DNA of 64,000 nt from Arcanobacterium ihumii (lineage in GTDB: Bacteria; Actinomycetota; Actinomycetes; Actinomycetales; Actinomycetaceae), in assembly GCF_900604515.1 (NCBI RefSeq), contig NZ_UWOS01000001.1, forward strand, positions 186,001-250,000, written 5' to 3'. The notes beneath the pieces are model-generated. The model saw only the letters and a program-made list of their open reading frames with translations, was not told the origin of the DNA and searched no databases. Numbering within the stretch: the stretch's first letter is position 1; the number at the start of each line of letters is the position of its first letter. The position numbers and the translations under genes were made by a program. Shown here in pieces: positions 33,997 through 43,903 of this stretch.

Positions 33997-36900
33997 TTGT
34001 TTGCCTTCTTCAAGTTTCTGAGCAATTACGCTTTCGATATCCTCCGCGGGCAGACCGCTAGATCGAAGTTCTCTTCGACTTGGATCTGTCTCTCCTAGAT
34101 AGTAGAAACATGCCTCAATCGACTCGATCGGCACGCCGTAGCCGTGAGACCACGCCAATCGATATAGTTCCAACTGAAATTGACGCGATTCGATGTCTTT
34201 ATCAGACGGGTGTCTACCCGTCTTCCAGTCGACGATCAAAATCGGTTTTTCTGCCGAGACTTTCGACGTATCAAATACCGCGTCGATCACGCAGCGAACA
34301 GGCTTACCGAGAAGCGATATTTCAACTGGTTGCTCAATCGCAAGCTGAGGTAGATCTACAAACCTTGATTCTTCGAACCGCTTCATAAAGCTATTGACCT
34401 GAGCTTCATCTACCACCACTTCTTGATCAATCGGCATCTCCCACGGATCCGAAACTGAATCGATATCGAGTGTGCGAGGCGCATTGAAATAGTTGGCAAT
34501 ACGGGCGTGTACATCTGTTCCGGTTTTTGCCGCTCGAATTGGTTCTCGAGGAATAGGCCTGAGCTGGTTCAAGAAATACTGGGAGGGGTCATTGACTAAG
34601 GACACTATTCCTGATGCGGTGAAATAATCACTTTCTAATGAGCGTTGATTTTCTGCTTGGCGCTTTTCACCTATTAACAGATTGACCATTTCTTCACTGC
34701 GATCAAGCAGGTTCAACACACTATCGGCGTCGACAGTCTGCTTTGAATTTGAGGAATGTTTAGATTTGCCATCAAGCGAACGATCGACATCAATCGGCCA
34801 CCGGTAAACCGCTTCATCGTTACCGGTTTTAGCAACGCCATTGGTGGCATCATCCTCGATTAAAGGTTCAGCCCACACTAAGAATTCCTGTGCTGATCTA
34901 AAAGGTCGCTCAGTTTCGTGGAACTCTACGCCTCCAGATTCATCATCCAAAATTTCATCAGCAAATACCCTGGTTCCCTGGGATTCTTCGAACGTATAAA
35001 CCTCATCAACGTAATTGCTGATCTTCTTCCATTTTTGAGAAAGGGTGCACTCCCCCTCATCTTCTGCTTCAACTTTGCCATCAAGCGCAGCATATTCTAC
35101 TTTCACGTCTTCTTGATCTTTAAAGTCATAGCTACCCAAGATCAAGAAGGATCGTGGCCTAGTAAAGGCAACGTATGCCAGTCGTCGTGCTTCGCCCGAT
35201 TCGTATTGAGGTACGACTCGATTTTTGTAATCGAAGAACATACAACTTACAAGACCTTTTTGACAATAGGCAGGGTCCTCTGCCAGCGCCATTTCTTGTT
35301 GGACACGAGAGTCCGTGCACGCAGATTGCGCGGAAAACTGAGGAAGATACTCGCTGTCTGATCTTAGTGGGAACGGCAACATCGTTTTTCGGGTTTGCCA
35401 TAATTTGGCTTTTCCCTCAACAACGTCCGAAAATTCACCCATCACCAACTCAGGTACAGCCACAACGTCCCACTCCAGTCCCTTAGCTGAGTGAACCGTC
35501 AAGATCTGAACAACGTTAGATTCAGGCTCAATGCTCTCTTGTAATTCGAAAAGAGAAACATCGGCGTCGTTTTCAGCATCGCCACCTCGTTCTTTTTCTT
35601 CAACTGCCGTTATCCAATCACAAAAATCCTTGATTCCTGCTTTTGGATTATTCGTAATAAATCCAGCTGCCAAATCAACGAACAAAGCGAGTGCTTTTCG
35701 AACGCGGTTAGTTCCTTGAGCTCTGGCTTCAATAACCGTATAGAGGTTTAGCTCGTCGATAACTTTAATTATGAAATCCGGTAGGTGCAGATGCCGTTCG
35801 GACCTTACAGTCTCAAGTAACCGCGCAATCTCCATGATTCGATTCGAACCTAATTCGGAGACCTCATAAGCCTGTAGGTCCGAGACAGAGGAAAGCCCTG
35901 CCAATACTTCAATTAAGTTAAGTTGAAGTCGCCTTTCTTTCCCCTGGTCTTTCTTCTTAAGATCACCAACATACCTGGAAAACGCCTTTAGATCACGCGC
36001 TCCAACTCCAAAATAATTAAAGAGCACCATCAATGAATCATTACGGTTAGGTGAAGAAACAATATTTAAAATAGCCCTGAGTAAACGAATTTCTGGCATA
36101 ACAACAATTTGCTCGCCACCAACGATTTCATAGTTCAAGCCTTCTTTTTCAAGAACAGTAACGATATCGTCCACATACCGATGTTTTCGTATTAGCACCG
36201 CCGCCGATGGGATTTTATTAGGGTCTCGCTGCTTGGCTTCATTAAAAACCTTCGAAATCTGGTGTGCCATTGCTTGATAGGAATCCATTCGCAAATGGCG
36301 ATGCACATGAATAACAGATCCACCTACAGCTTTTGGAGCAGGTGTTAATTCACTGAGCGAGAGCTTCCGCTTTGGGAGCGGAAGGGCTGGAGAATCTAGC
36401 CAAAACCGATCTAAACCAGATGCATCGTCTAAAGCTTTTTGAGTACGTGCATCCCACTTTCTTTCAAAGCCTCGAGTTGTTGCATTGGCTACGTGAAGGA
36501 TGTTTTTAGCATTACGAAATGCAATCGATAGGCTCAAAACATTGGATGACTCCACAGAAAATTTTTCGCAGAAATCAGCCAGAGCGTTCGCACTGGCTCC
36601 GCGCCAGCCATAAATTGCCTGATTAGGATCGCCAACTGCACATACCGATTCTGCTCCTTTAAAAGCAGCTGCGATGAATTCGGCTTGATTAATCGAAGTA
36701 TCTTGATACTCATCGAGAAGGATAAGCTTAAATTGGGAGCGCAGATCCTGCGCTATTTGTGGAACTTGTGTCAATATTCGCGTTGCCCATGCAACCTGGT
36801 CGGCATATTCAATAAGAGAATTTTCCTTCTTGTAATCAAAATACGCATCTACTACATCCATCATGGAGATGCGTGCTTTGAGACTTGGAATTGCCTTTTT

Positions 36901-37608
36901 TAACTCAGAGAACCCTTTCGGCGCTTCTGTGCCTTTAAACGGTGCTCGTCGAAAAGCTCCGCCATTTTCTAAGGTAGAAATCGCATCTTCTTCGTCCAAC
37001 AAGTAACGGCGAACGCAATCGGTCGTCAATTTGTTGTCGATGATACTGGCAGCAAGAGCAAGTACAGAGTCAACTACGCCGGACACGGAAGAAAGCTGTT
37101 CTTTAGTTTCGTCGTCGGTACCAGTCCAATTCTGGACTATATCCGTAACAATCTGCCAACGTTCTCCTTCGGTAATTAGCCGAGCCCGCGGATCTTCTCC
37201 AATCAACATGGCATAGGACATCGCAATTTCTGAGGCGAAAGCATTGTAGGTGGCAATAGTTGGTTGACGGAACTCTCCGTGTACCAGATCGGCGGCTACG
37301 TCGTCTTTCTTATGTCCAGAAACATCTTGTAATTGGCTCTGAGCTTTTCGAACGTATTTTATTGTGCGCTCAGCCAGCTCTCCTGCTGCTTTACGCGTAA
37401 AGGTGAGCCCAAGAACCTCATCGGGTTGAACGTTTCCCGAGGCAATATGCCACGCGATGCGCTGGCTCATGGTTGCAGTTTTACCTGCACCTGCACCTGC
37501 AAGTACTAGGATCGCTGGTTCTGTTGAACGAATAACCTGTTCCTGTTCCTGGGTGGGTGGGAAATCAAATACTCGAACAAAATCTTGAAAAGAAAGAATA
37601 TTCCTCAC
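33976..37608 (-). CDS. adnB: AdnB-like ATP-dependent helicase-nuclease
   Basis: A 1210-residue UvrD/Rep-family helicase fused to a RecB-like nuclease. Motif Ia region begins FPPTQEQEQVI, Walker A is AGAGAGKTATMSQRI, motif II LILLDEYQDTS, and later VLTVHSAKGLEWDVV and YVAFTRPR. The C-terminal nuclease shows ILIVDWKTGRHPSDKD (DxK) and QLELYRLAW. With AdnA it resects double-strand breaks, replacing RecBCD in actinobacteria. I chose the GTG at 37608, which overlaps the adnA stop (GTGA) and has a CGAGG SD; the longer ATG start at 37668 sits inside adnA. No C-terminal Fe-S cysteine cluster is seen in this subunit. Confidence 0.88.
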   Translation of the reverse strand: MRNILSFQDFVRVFDFPPTQEQEQVIRSTEPAILVLAGAGAGKTATMSQRIAWHIASGNVQPDEVLGLTFTRKAAGELAERTIKYVRKAQSQLQDVSGHKKDDVAADLVHGEFRQPTIATYNAFASEIAMSYAMLIGEDPRARLITEGERWQIVTDIVQNWTGTDDETKEQLSSVSGVVDSVLALAASIIDNKLTTDCVRRYLLDEEDAISTLENGGAFRRAPFKGTEAPKGFSELKKAIPSLKARISMMDVVDAYFDYKKENSLIEYADQVAWATRILTQVPQIAQDLRSQFKLILLDEYQDTSINQAEFIAAAFKGAESVCAVGDPNQAIYGWRGASANALADFCEKFSVESSNVLSLSIAFRNAKNILHVANATTRGFERKWDARTQKALDDASGLDRFWLDSPALPLPKRKLSLSELTPAPKAVGGSVIHVHRHLRMDSYQAMAHQISKVFNEAKQRDPNKIPSAAVLIRKHRYVDDIVTVLEKEGLNYEIVGGEQIVVMPEIRLLRAILNIVSSPNRNDSLMVLFNYFGVGARDLKAFSRYVGDLKKKDQGKERRLQLNLIEVLAGLSSVSDLQAYEVSELGSNRIMEIARLLETVRSERHLHLPDFIIKVIDELNLYTVIEARAQGTNRVRKALALFVDLAAGFITNNPKAGIKDFCDWITAVEEKERGGDAENDADVSLFELQESIEPESNVVQILTVHSAKGLEWDVVAVPELVMGEFSDVVEGKAKLWQTRKTMLPFPLRSDSEYLPQFSAQSACTDSRVQQEMALAEDPAYCQKGLVSCMFFDYKNRVVPQYESGEARRLAYVAFTRPRSFLILGSYDFKDQEDVKVEYAALDGKVEAEDEGECTLSQKWKKISNYVDEVYTFEESQGTRVFADEILDDESGGVEFHETERPFRSAQEFLVWAEPLIEDDATNGVAKTGNDEAVYRWPIDVDRSLDGKSKHSSNSKQTVDADSVLNLLDRSEEMVNLLIGEKRQAENQRSLESDYFTASGIVSLVNDPSQYFLNQLRPIPREPIRAAKTGTDVHARIANYFNAPRTLDIDSVSDPWEMPIDQEVVVDEAQVNSFMKRFEESRFVDLPQLAIEQPVEISLLGKPVRCVIDAVFDTSKVSAEKPILIVDWKTGRHPSDKDIESRQFQLELYRLAWSHGYGVPIESIEACFYYLGETDPSRRELRSSGLPAEDIESVIAQKLEEGKQLFATDL

Positions 37609-40600
37609 GAAAATAACCTCGATCCCTTTTGTGCAGGGCAAATTGTTTGGAAAGAACAGTACTGACATTTGGCATTCGGTTGTGCCAGAATGTTGGGACC
37701 TCGTGACAGCTGCGCAACGTTAATGAAGTTTTGTTCTGCCAACGTTAGATCAACGTCAGTGGCCACGTCCTGCTTTGATTCCTTAAAAGTCTTTCCCTGC
37801 ATTCCCAGATGGACGAGCTTCGCACCCGCAGATTCGTGAGGCTGAGGATAGTTCCCTTCGCTTTTTACCGCGCCGTTATTGACTAGCCATTGATAAGTCA
37901 AAAGCTGTGGATGCGTGGCAAGGCTATCTTTTGCCGGTGCCGATTTACCAGTTTTCAAATCCACAACGACGACCCGCTCGGGAGAGTTCAGTTCAAACTC
38001 GATTCGATCAATTCGACCAGCTACTACGAAATCCTCAGATGAATATTCAGCACGTAGCTCGGTTTGTACTCCCTGGGGTGCCTGAGCAAAATAATCGGCG
38101 AGTTTTTCAACCATCTTTTGTGCATTATCGAAAAGGATTTGATTCCACAAAAGCGAATTATCTAGCCCAAGCCCACTCCATTCACGGCTGAGAACCTCCA
38201 ACATGACTTCACGCGGACCACGCGGATAGTCTTCCGCAATTTTATGAATGAGGGTTCCGACATCCGCTTTAACAGTGTCTTCAGTTGAATCCGCACCGAT
38301 CATTCTAAAGAATTCGCGCAGTGGGCATTCGAGAATTGATTCGACTTTGGAAGGAGAAATCCTAACTTTACCATCTTCAATTGCTTCGGTAGTCGTCCAT
38401 TCAAACTGGTCAACCCAGTTCGTCGAATCTGCTTCTTTGATTCCTGCTTTCGAGAGCTCATCTAAAAGGTTCTTCGCCTTCTCCGATGCTTTCGCAAGGT
38501 TTAAAACTGAAATCCTACGAAGCACGCCAACCACACTATCAATATTCGCGCTCAGAGCTTCGGTATCAGAAACTTCGTATCGTTCGAGCTCTTCAACCCG
38601 ATCCAGCCACTGAATAAACGTTGAAGGCATGGTTTCAGAGTTTTCTTCAGCTGTAATCGTCACCGACGTACGAGCCCGCGACACGCTTTGAAGGAGCATC
38701 CTCAGCTCATCATCCACTACTTCACTTACCGATTGTTCAGCCGTCACGGTTCCGCCAGATAAAACTGAACCAACCACAACGGAAACTAATTCAGGAACTC
38801 GTGTTAACGGATTACGAAGCTTAGCATTTGGCCAAACACCTTGGTTAACTTGTGCGATTACTACGTAGTCCCAGCTACGCCCAATAGTTGAAGCAGGAGT
38901 GCAGAGGGATACCTCCTCGTTTGTGGCACCGGTTTGAGCAATCGAATCTTCAGGTAGGTCTTGGAGTTCCATATTCTCCAAGAAACGATCAATTCCCACA
39001 GATTGCATCTTCCGGTCAGTCAAACGTTGAGCAACTCTGAAAAGCTGGATAATCGAATCTAAATCATTATTAGCGGTATCAGCTAAGATGCCTGTTCCGA
39101 GAGCCGTAGCGCGCCATTTTTCAGCTACTCCAAGCGAATTCCACGCCGTCCAAAGTACTTCATCGGCACTAGCTCCACGTCCGTGGGTCAAACGAATTTT
39201 GCCAATGAGACCAGCGATTCGCGCGATTTGAGGAATTTTTCTAAGAACATCAGCACGAGGATTGTTCACAATCTCCAACAGCAATTCATTTTCGAGTCGA
39301 GTACCTCCCGCGAGGAGTTCCCACCCTCTCAGTTCACGCTTGGTACGCCGTAGTTGAATCGGGTCGATTTCAAAAAGTCGTCCGGTAATTACTCTCTCAA
39401 CATCATTGATTTCGATCGTAGCCGGATCATCTATCGCCAGATGCAAAAGATCAAGCAATGCTCTAACTGCAGGTTGCTCGCGCAGAGGTAACGCCGAATT
39501 AATTGATTCAACTGGAATTCCCATCCGAATGAGTGCGCGCCGCATTGCACTGTGAATAGCATTGGAGCGTGTAATAATTGCCATTTCACCATAGGGAATG
39601 CTTTCCTCTAAATGGAGTCGCCGGAATTCAGCACCAATTTGTTCAATCATCGCGCTGAAGTGGACAGATGTCATTACTTTGACTGAATCATTATTTTCAG
39701 AATCATCTTCATCCCAAAAACGAGCACTTCGGTGCCTGCTCACACCTGCAACATGGATCCCAGAGGCTATTCGCTGGCAAATAGTTCTAATTTGCTCATT
39801 CCCACGATAAACCTGACCCAAAATTAGCTGCTCAGCATCAATTCCTAAATCATTCTTAGAGCGCGTAAGCATTGACGGTAGGTGCGAAATTCCTCCGCGA
39901 AAGCCCTGTACGGCAACGTCAGGGTCTCCGAACGTAACAATCGAAGCGCCGTCGTCTTGTAACTGCCGGAGAAGTTTAAGGAGGCTCAACGTTGCATCCT
40001 GAACATCATCAACAAAAACCCAGTCCCAATGTGGTTTGGAAAGCAGACTCCCAAGTGAGCCAGAACCTTCTATGCTACTTTCCCACGCCTGCAAAACCCC
40101 AGTGGCGTTACTCATCAGTCGCGCATGATCCACTCGATCAGGATTTTGAGAATAACTACTTGCTTGAACCGCGAGCGCTCCTTCATAAGCAGTCATAATC
40201 TTCGAGCCCATTACCCACGCAGGTCGCTCAAATTTCTGACCAAGATCATGGAGATCATCAGCAGATAAACCTAGTTCCGCAGCCCGGGTAATAAGGTCAC
40301 GAAACTCCGCACGATAGGCGGGTAGCTGTGAAACACCATCTGCAACTAATTCATAATCCTTAAGCGGAATAACGCCTTCTTCAATCAAATCAAAAATTTC
40401 TTTGAGAACAACATCTTGATCGGGACCCGAAATTAACTCTGGCTCTTGGCGTCCGCTCCGCTGCGCATACTCAGAGATAATTCGAAAAGAAAATGCATTA
40501 ATCGATTGCACCGAAATAAATTCGGACAGCCCGCCCAAAGCCACCGAAAGTTCATTACGAAGTTGAGATGCGGCTCTTCTATCCGGGCTCAACACTGCAA

Positions 40601-40754
40601 CTCGAGCCATTGGGTTAGCCTCAATAACCTTGGCAACTGCCTGCTTCAAAACCTCAGTTTTACCCGACCCAGGTGCACCAATTACTGAGAGCGCACAAGG
40701 AGAAACGCATCTATCAATAACGTCTAGCTGCGTTGAGTCTAAAGTAACGATCAT
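37605..40754 (-). CDS. adnA: AdnA-like helicase-nuclease subunit
   Basis: A 1049-residue partner of AdnB. The start MIVTLDSTQLDVID at 40754 has AAAGGAT upstream. Walker A is SVIGAPGSGKTEVL (~22-35). Motif II reads WVFVDDVQDAT, where the usual DExQD has Asp for Glu, suggesting a weaker or structural motor. The C-terminal nuclease has VVVVDLKTGKSAPAKD and ends with CQYCSFQTICPAQKG, which with an upstream Cys could hold an Fe-S cluster as in AddB-type nucleases. It overlaps adnB by GTGA and is the first gene of the pair. Confidence 0.88.
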   Translation of the reverse strand: MIVTLDSTQLDVIDRCVSPCALSVIGAPGSGKTEVLKQAVAKVIEANPMARVAVLSPDRRAASQLRNELSVALGGLSEFISVQSINAFSFRIISEYAQRSGRQEPELISGPDQDVVLKEIFDLIEEGVIPLKDYELVADGVSQLPAYRAEFRDLITRAAELGLSADDLHDLGQKFERPAWVMGSKIMTAYEGALAVQASSYSQNPDRVDHARLMSNATGVLQAWESSIEGSGSLGSLLSKPHWDWVFVDDVQDATLSLLKLLRQLQDDGASIVTFGDPDVAVQGFRGGISHLPSMLTRSKNDLGIDAEQLILGQVYRGNEQIRTICQRIASGIHVAGVSRHRSARFWDEDDSENNDSVKVMTSVHFSAMIEQIGAEFRRLHLEESIPYGEMAIITRSNAIHSAMRRALIRMGIPVESINSALPLREQPAVRALLDLLHLAIDDPATIEINDVERVITGRLFEIDPIQLRRTKRELRGWELLAGGTRLENELLLEIVNNPRADVLRKIPQIARIAGLIGKIRLTHGRGASADEVLWTAWNSLGVAEKWRATALGTGILADTANNDLDSIIQLFRVAQRLTDRKMQSVGIDRFLENMELQDLPEDSIAQTGATNEEVSLCTPASTIGRSWDYVVIAQVNQGVWPNAKLRNPLTRVPELVSVVVGSVLSGGTVTAEQSVSEVVDDELRMLLQSVSRARTSVTITAEENSETMPSTFIQWLDRVEELERYEVSDTEALSANIDSVVGVLRRISVLNLAKASEKAKNLLDELSKAGIKEADSTNWVDQFEWTTTEAIEDGKVRISPSKVESILECPLREFFRMIGADSTEDTVKADVGTLIHKIAEDYPRGPREVMLEVLSREWSGLGLDNSLLWNQILFDNAQKMVEKLADYFAQAPQGVQTELRAEYSSEDFVVAGRIDRIEFELNSPERVVVVDLKTGKSAPAKDSLATHPQLLTYQWLVNNGAVKSEGNYPQPHESAGAKLVHLGMQGKTFKESKQDVATDVDLTLAEQNFINVAQLSRGPNILAQPNAKCQYCSFQTICPAQKGSRLFS

Positions 40755-40907
40755 TCCGGCATCCTTTGAAAACTTGTTATAACAAGGGTATCTGATCACT
40801 CCTGCCAATTTCCGTGTCCACCACTAACGAAATCGCTAAACGTAACTACATACCATGCTTATCTTCACGCTAAACTGGAACAAGATCTAATTCTTTGAGG
40901 AGTAAAT

Positions 40908-41132
40908 ATGGAAATCAGCGTTGGTATTCGAGATACCGTTTCACCGATCAACCTTGATGTTGAGTTGACCGCCGAAGAATTGATGAAGCAAATCAACGAT
41001 TGCCTCGAAAGCAATTCCCCAGTTACATTGCACGGTTCTGACGGATCAATCCTATTTATTCCTGCGGGCTCATTCGGCTACGTTCGCATCGCCAAGGAAG
41101 AGCAGCGCCGCGTCGGTTTCGGATTCGTCTAA
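40908..41132 (+). CDS. DUF3107 family protein
   Basis: A 74-residue actinobacterial protein: MEISVGIRDTVSPINLDVEL, then helix TAEELMKQINDCLESN, and SILFIPAGSFGYVRIAKEEQRRVGFGF. The GSFGYVRI..E..RRVGFGF end is the family hallmark. It is predicted cytoplasmic, and its function is unknown. GAGGAG lies seven bases before the ATG. In many actinobacteria it lies close to adnA/adnB, as here (divergent). Confidence 0.92.
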   Translation: MEISVGIRDTVSPINLDVELTAEELMKQINDCLESNSPVTLHGSDGSILFIPAGSFGYVRIAKEEQRRVGFGFV

Positions 41133-41147
41133 ACACCGTAGTTTAAC

Positions 41148-41798
41148 TTGAACGATAAGGTTCTAACTGATTGCTCTGGCGCTTCGGATTCACTCCAAAG
41201 CGTCCGGGCAATCATTATTTTGGCAGGTGGCACTGCATGCCGGCTTGGCGGTGTTTCCAAACCTGACTACCGTGTTAACGGCAAGCGCCTGCTAGATATT
41301 CTTCTCCACGAGCTCAACCAGACGGGTTTTACGGGCGCGACCGTCGTCGTCGGTCCAGAAAACCTTGAAGTACCTTCCCATGTAATGCTTACACTCGAAG
41401 ACCCTCCTTTTGGTGGACCACTCGCAGGTATTCAAGCAGGTCTTAACGCGCTTGCGTTTCTTTCGAACGACGACGCCGTCCTCCTCGCCACCTGCGACGC
41501 TCCACTCTCACCACGAATCCTGCCCAAACTCACCGCTCAATTATCCGTCAGTCGGCAAATCGATGGAGCAATTCCGCTCGAACTTGGCAACGAGAGTTGG
41601 CCACAGTATGTCCACGGTCTTTATCGTTTTAGTGCACTTCGCGACTTGCATTTTGGACGTGACCGATCAATTCGATCGGTTTTCCGCACGCTCAACGCCA
41701 CCTTAATTCCCGACGATGACGACGTCTGCTTCGACGTCGACACCCCAGAGGCAGCAGAGATCCTTGAAAAACGCCTAGCCGGCGAACTGGAGCGATGA
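41148..41798 (+). CDS. mobA: Molybdenum cofactor guanylyltransferase-like protein
   Basis: A 216-residue nucleotidyltransferase. IIILAGGTACRLGGVSKPDYRVNGKRLLD (~22-50; motif LAGGxxxRxGGxxK) and DDAVLLATCDAPLSP (metal-binding D) match MobA, which adds GMP to molybdopterin. GPEN and EDPPFGGPLAGIQAGL are further family segments. The start is a TTG at 41148, with no good SD; no alternative exists before the P-loop. It follows the DUF3107 gene by 15 bases. The product would be needed for the bis-MGD cofactor of NarG encoded downstream. Confidence 0.85.
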   Translation: MNDKVLTDCSGASDSLQSVRAIIILAGGTACRLGGVSKPDYRVNGKRLLDILLHELNQTGFTGATVVVGPENLEVPSHVMLTLEDPPFGGPLAGIQAGLNALAFLSNDDAVLLATCDAPLSPRILPKLTAQLSVSRQIDGAIPLELGNESWPQYVHGLYRFSALRDLHFGRDRSIRSVFRTLNATLIPDDDDVCFDVDTPEAAEILEKRLAGELER

Positions 41799-41870
41799 TC
41801 CGCTGACCTCATAAGGAGAACGCCAAAGCTCGAGTAAATCCAACTGACCGCGAGTAATAAGCCTATTAGC

Positions 41871-42368
41871 TCATGCTTGGGTCTGATCCAACTGCTCATA
41901 GATATACGGTAGGAGTGGGATTACCACCTTTAAAGCGTCCTTCACTCCACCCGTCGTCGACGGTGCGTTAACAATCACAGCTCCGCGAGACGTACGTGAG
42001 GTAATTCCCACAGTTGCACGCGAAAGCACCGCTAGCGGGGTGTTTTTCACACCTTCAGCGCGTATTTGCTCAGCGATTCCAGGCATCTCAACATCGCAGA
42101 ACGCTTGGGTTGTCTCAGGCACAATATTGCGAGCAGAAACACCCGTTGAACCAACCGTAATAATTAATCGAACACCAAGATCTAAAGCTCGAACGAACTC
42201 TCCCCGGAGCGGTGCAGCTACATCATCGAGCACGACTTCGCGCACCACATTGATCCCGTTTTCTTCAAGAAAAGCGCGCGCAGCCTTGGCACCTTTATCA
42301 GTTTTTACACCATTGATGACCCGCGAATCGACAGTAATTATCGAAGCAGAAACTGAAATTTTCTCCAT
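41871..42368 (-). CDS. MogA/MoaB-family molybdopterin biosynthesis protein
   Basis: A 165-residue protein of the MPT-binding family. SASIITVDSRVINGVKTDKGAKAARAFLEENG starts the fold, then LGVRLIITVGSTGVSARNIVPETT (usual GGTG is GSTG here) and VIVNAPSTTGGVKDALKVVIPLLPY (usual PGSPK-type loop is PSTTGGVKDAL). It adenylates molybdopterin or prepares molybdate insertion. Together with mobA and narGHJI, it supports nitrate reductase assembly. Substitutions in the ligand loops are worth noting but common in the actinobacterial branch. Confidence 0.85.
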   Translation of the reverse strand: MEKISVSASIITVDSRVINGVKTDKGAKAARAFLEENGINVVREVVLDDVAAPLRGEFVRALDLGVRLIITVGSTGVSARNIVPETTQAFCDVEMPGIAEQIRAEGVKNTPLAVLSRATVGITSRTSRGAVIVNAPSTTGGVKDALKVVIPLLPYIYEQLDQTQA

Positions 42369-42538
42369 TTTTTAACCTTAATGCGTCCCTAACATACCCT
42401 GCAATTTTCCACACAAATCGGAAATACGAAAATTTTTCGTCGCATAAATAGTTTTACTACTATCATTCACGATACTACAGGTTACGATAACAAAAGGCGA
42501 TGGTCGCCTTGTACAGAAAATTCAATTTGGGAGCATTA

Positions 42539-43876
42539 ATGACTAACTCCGAAACGCAGGAAAAACTAGATTCCTCGGGCAAAACACTCAGGAATTGGAA
42601 TCCTGAAAATCCTGAAAATTGGAATTCCAAAATTGCTTGGACGACCCTAGTTATTTCCACATTCTCTATGATCATCGCTTTCTCGGTGTGGTTCTTAGTT
42701 TCCGCACTCGCACCAAAGCTCAAAGAAATCGGCTTTGACCTATCTAAAGAGCAACTGTATTGGTTGGCATCGATGCCAGGGCTATCCGCAGGTATTTTCC
42801 GTCTCATCTATACCTTCCTTCCACCAATCGTTGGAACACGCAAGCTCATCGGAATATCTTCACTCCTCTATCTCCTCCCCATGTTTGGTTGGTTCTTCGC
42901 AGTACAAGACACCTCCACCCCCTTTTGGTGGCTAATGATCCTCTCCCTTATGTGTGGAATCGGTGGAGGTTCTTTCTCCGGTTACATGCCGTCAACCGGT
43001 TATTTTTTCCCGAAGCGTCTAGCCGGAACTGCACTTAACCTCCAAGCAGGTATAGGAAACCTCGGAATGTCTGTAATCCAGCTGGTGGGTCCAGTGCTCA
43101 TGGGCTTCGGGCTCTTTGGAATCACTTGGGTAGCACCTCAGCATGCCATTTCCGGTGGTCAGCTCTGGGTACACAACCCCGCAATCTTCTTCGTTCCATG
43201 GACGATCCTCGCAGCTATCTTGGCATTTGTTTTCCTCAAAGACGTTCCAGTAAAGGCGAACATCAAGGAACAGCTCGATATCTTCTCCAACCCAAACACC
43301 TGGTATATGACCGCTCTCTACGTTATGACTTTCGGCGTATTCTCCGGTCTAGCCGCACAATTCGGACTTCTCATCAACAACAACTACGGTTCTGAAAGCA
43401 CAATCAAGTTGGCAGTTGCCGGCGCAACCTACGCCTTTCTCGGCCCACTAATCGGTTCAATCGTCCGCGTAGCTTGGGGTCCACTGTGCGATAAGTTCAC
43501 CGGTGGTTTTTGGACCTTCGTTTCCGGCGTCGGCATGGCAATTACACTCGCTGTTTCCGGGTATTTCCTTATCAATCCCCAGTCAATGGCTGACTTCAAT
43601 GGTTTCTTGTGGGCAATGCTCGCCATGTTCTTCTTCGCGGGAATAGGCAACGCAGGTACCTTCAAGCAAATGCCAATGATTATGCCAAAGCGTCAAGCAG
43701 GTGGAGCGATCGGATTTACCGCAGCGGTGGCATCCCTCGGACCGTTCCTCGTCGGTGTTGCTCTCTCCATGATCAACGCCTCCACCTTCTTCTTCGCCTG
43801 CGCGATCTTTTGTGTACTTTGTTCGGCAATCGCATGGGTTCGCAATGTCCGCCCTGACGCACCATTCCGTGGCTAA
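42539..43876 (+). CDS. narK: Nitrate/nitrite transporter NarK
   Basis: A 445-residue MFS transporter with about 12 membrane helices. After a polar start (RNWNPENPENWNSKIAW) come the family motifs FSVWFLVSALAPKL, GLSAGIFRLIYTFLPP (first nitrate-binding Arg), GGGSFSGYMPSTGYFFPKR and FFAGIGNAGTFKQMPMI (nitrate signature GxGNG-like). It moves nitrate in or exchanges it for nitrite. The ATG at 42539 has GGGAG upstream. It leads the narK-narGHJI cluster, probably one operon (27 bases to narG). No FNR or NarL site could be assigned upstream. Confidence 0.93.
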   Translation: MTNSETQEKLDSSGKTLRNWNPENPENWNSKIAWTTLVISTFSMIIAFSVWFLVSALAPKLKEIGFDLSKEQLYWLASMPGLSAGIFRLIYTFLPPIVGTRKLIGISSLLYLLPMFGWFFAVQDTSTPFWWLMILSLMCGIGGGSFSGYMPSTGYFFPKRLAGTALNLQAGIGNLGMSVIQLVGPVLMGFGLFGITWVAPQHAISGGQLWVHNPAIFFVPWTILAAILAFVFLKDVPVKANIKEQLDIFSNPNTWYMTALYVMTFGVFSGLAAQFGLLINNNYGSESTIKLAVAGATYAFLGPLIGSIVRVAWGPLCDKFTGGFWTFVSGVGMAITLAVSGYFLINPQSMADFNGFLWAMLAMFFFAGIGNAGTFKQMPMIMPKRQAGGAIGFTAAVASLGPFLVGVALSMINASTFFFACAIFCVLCSAIAWVRNVRPDAPFRG

Positions 43877-43903
43877 ATCCGTGGCTCAATGAAAGGCCCA
43901 GAT

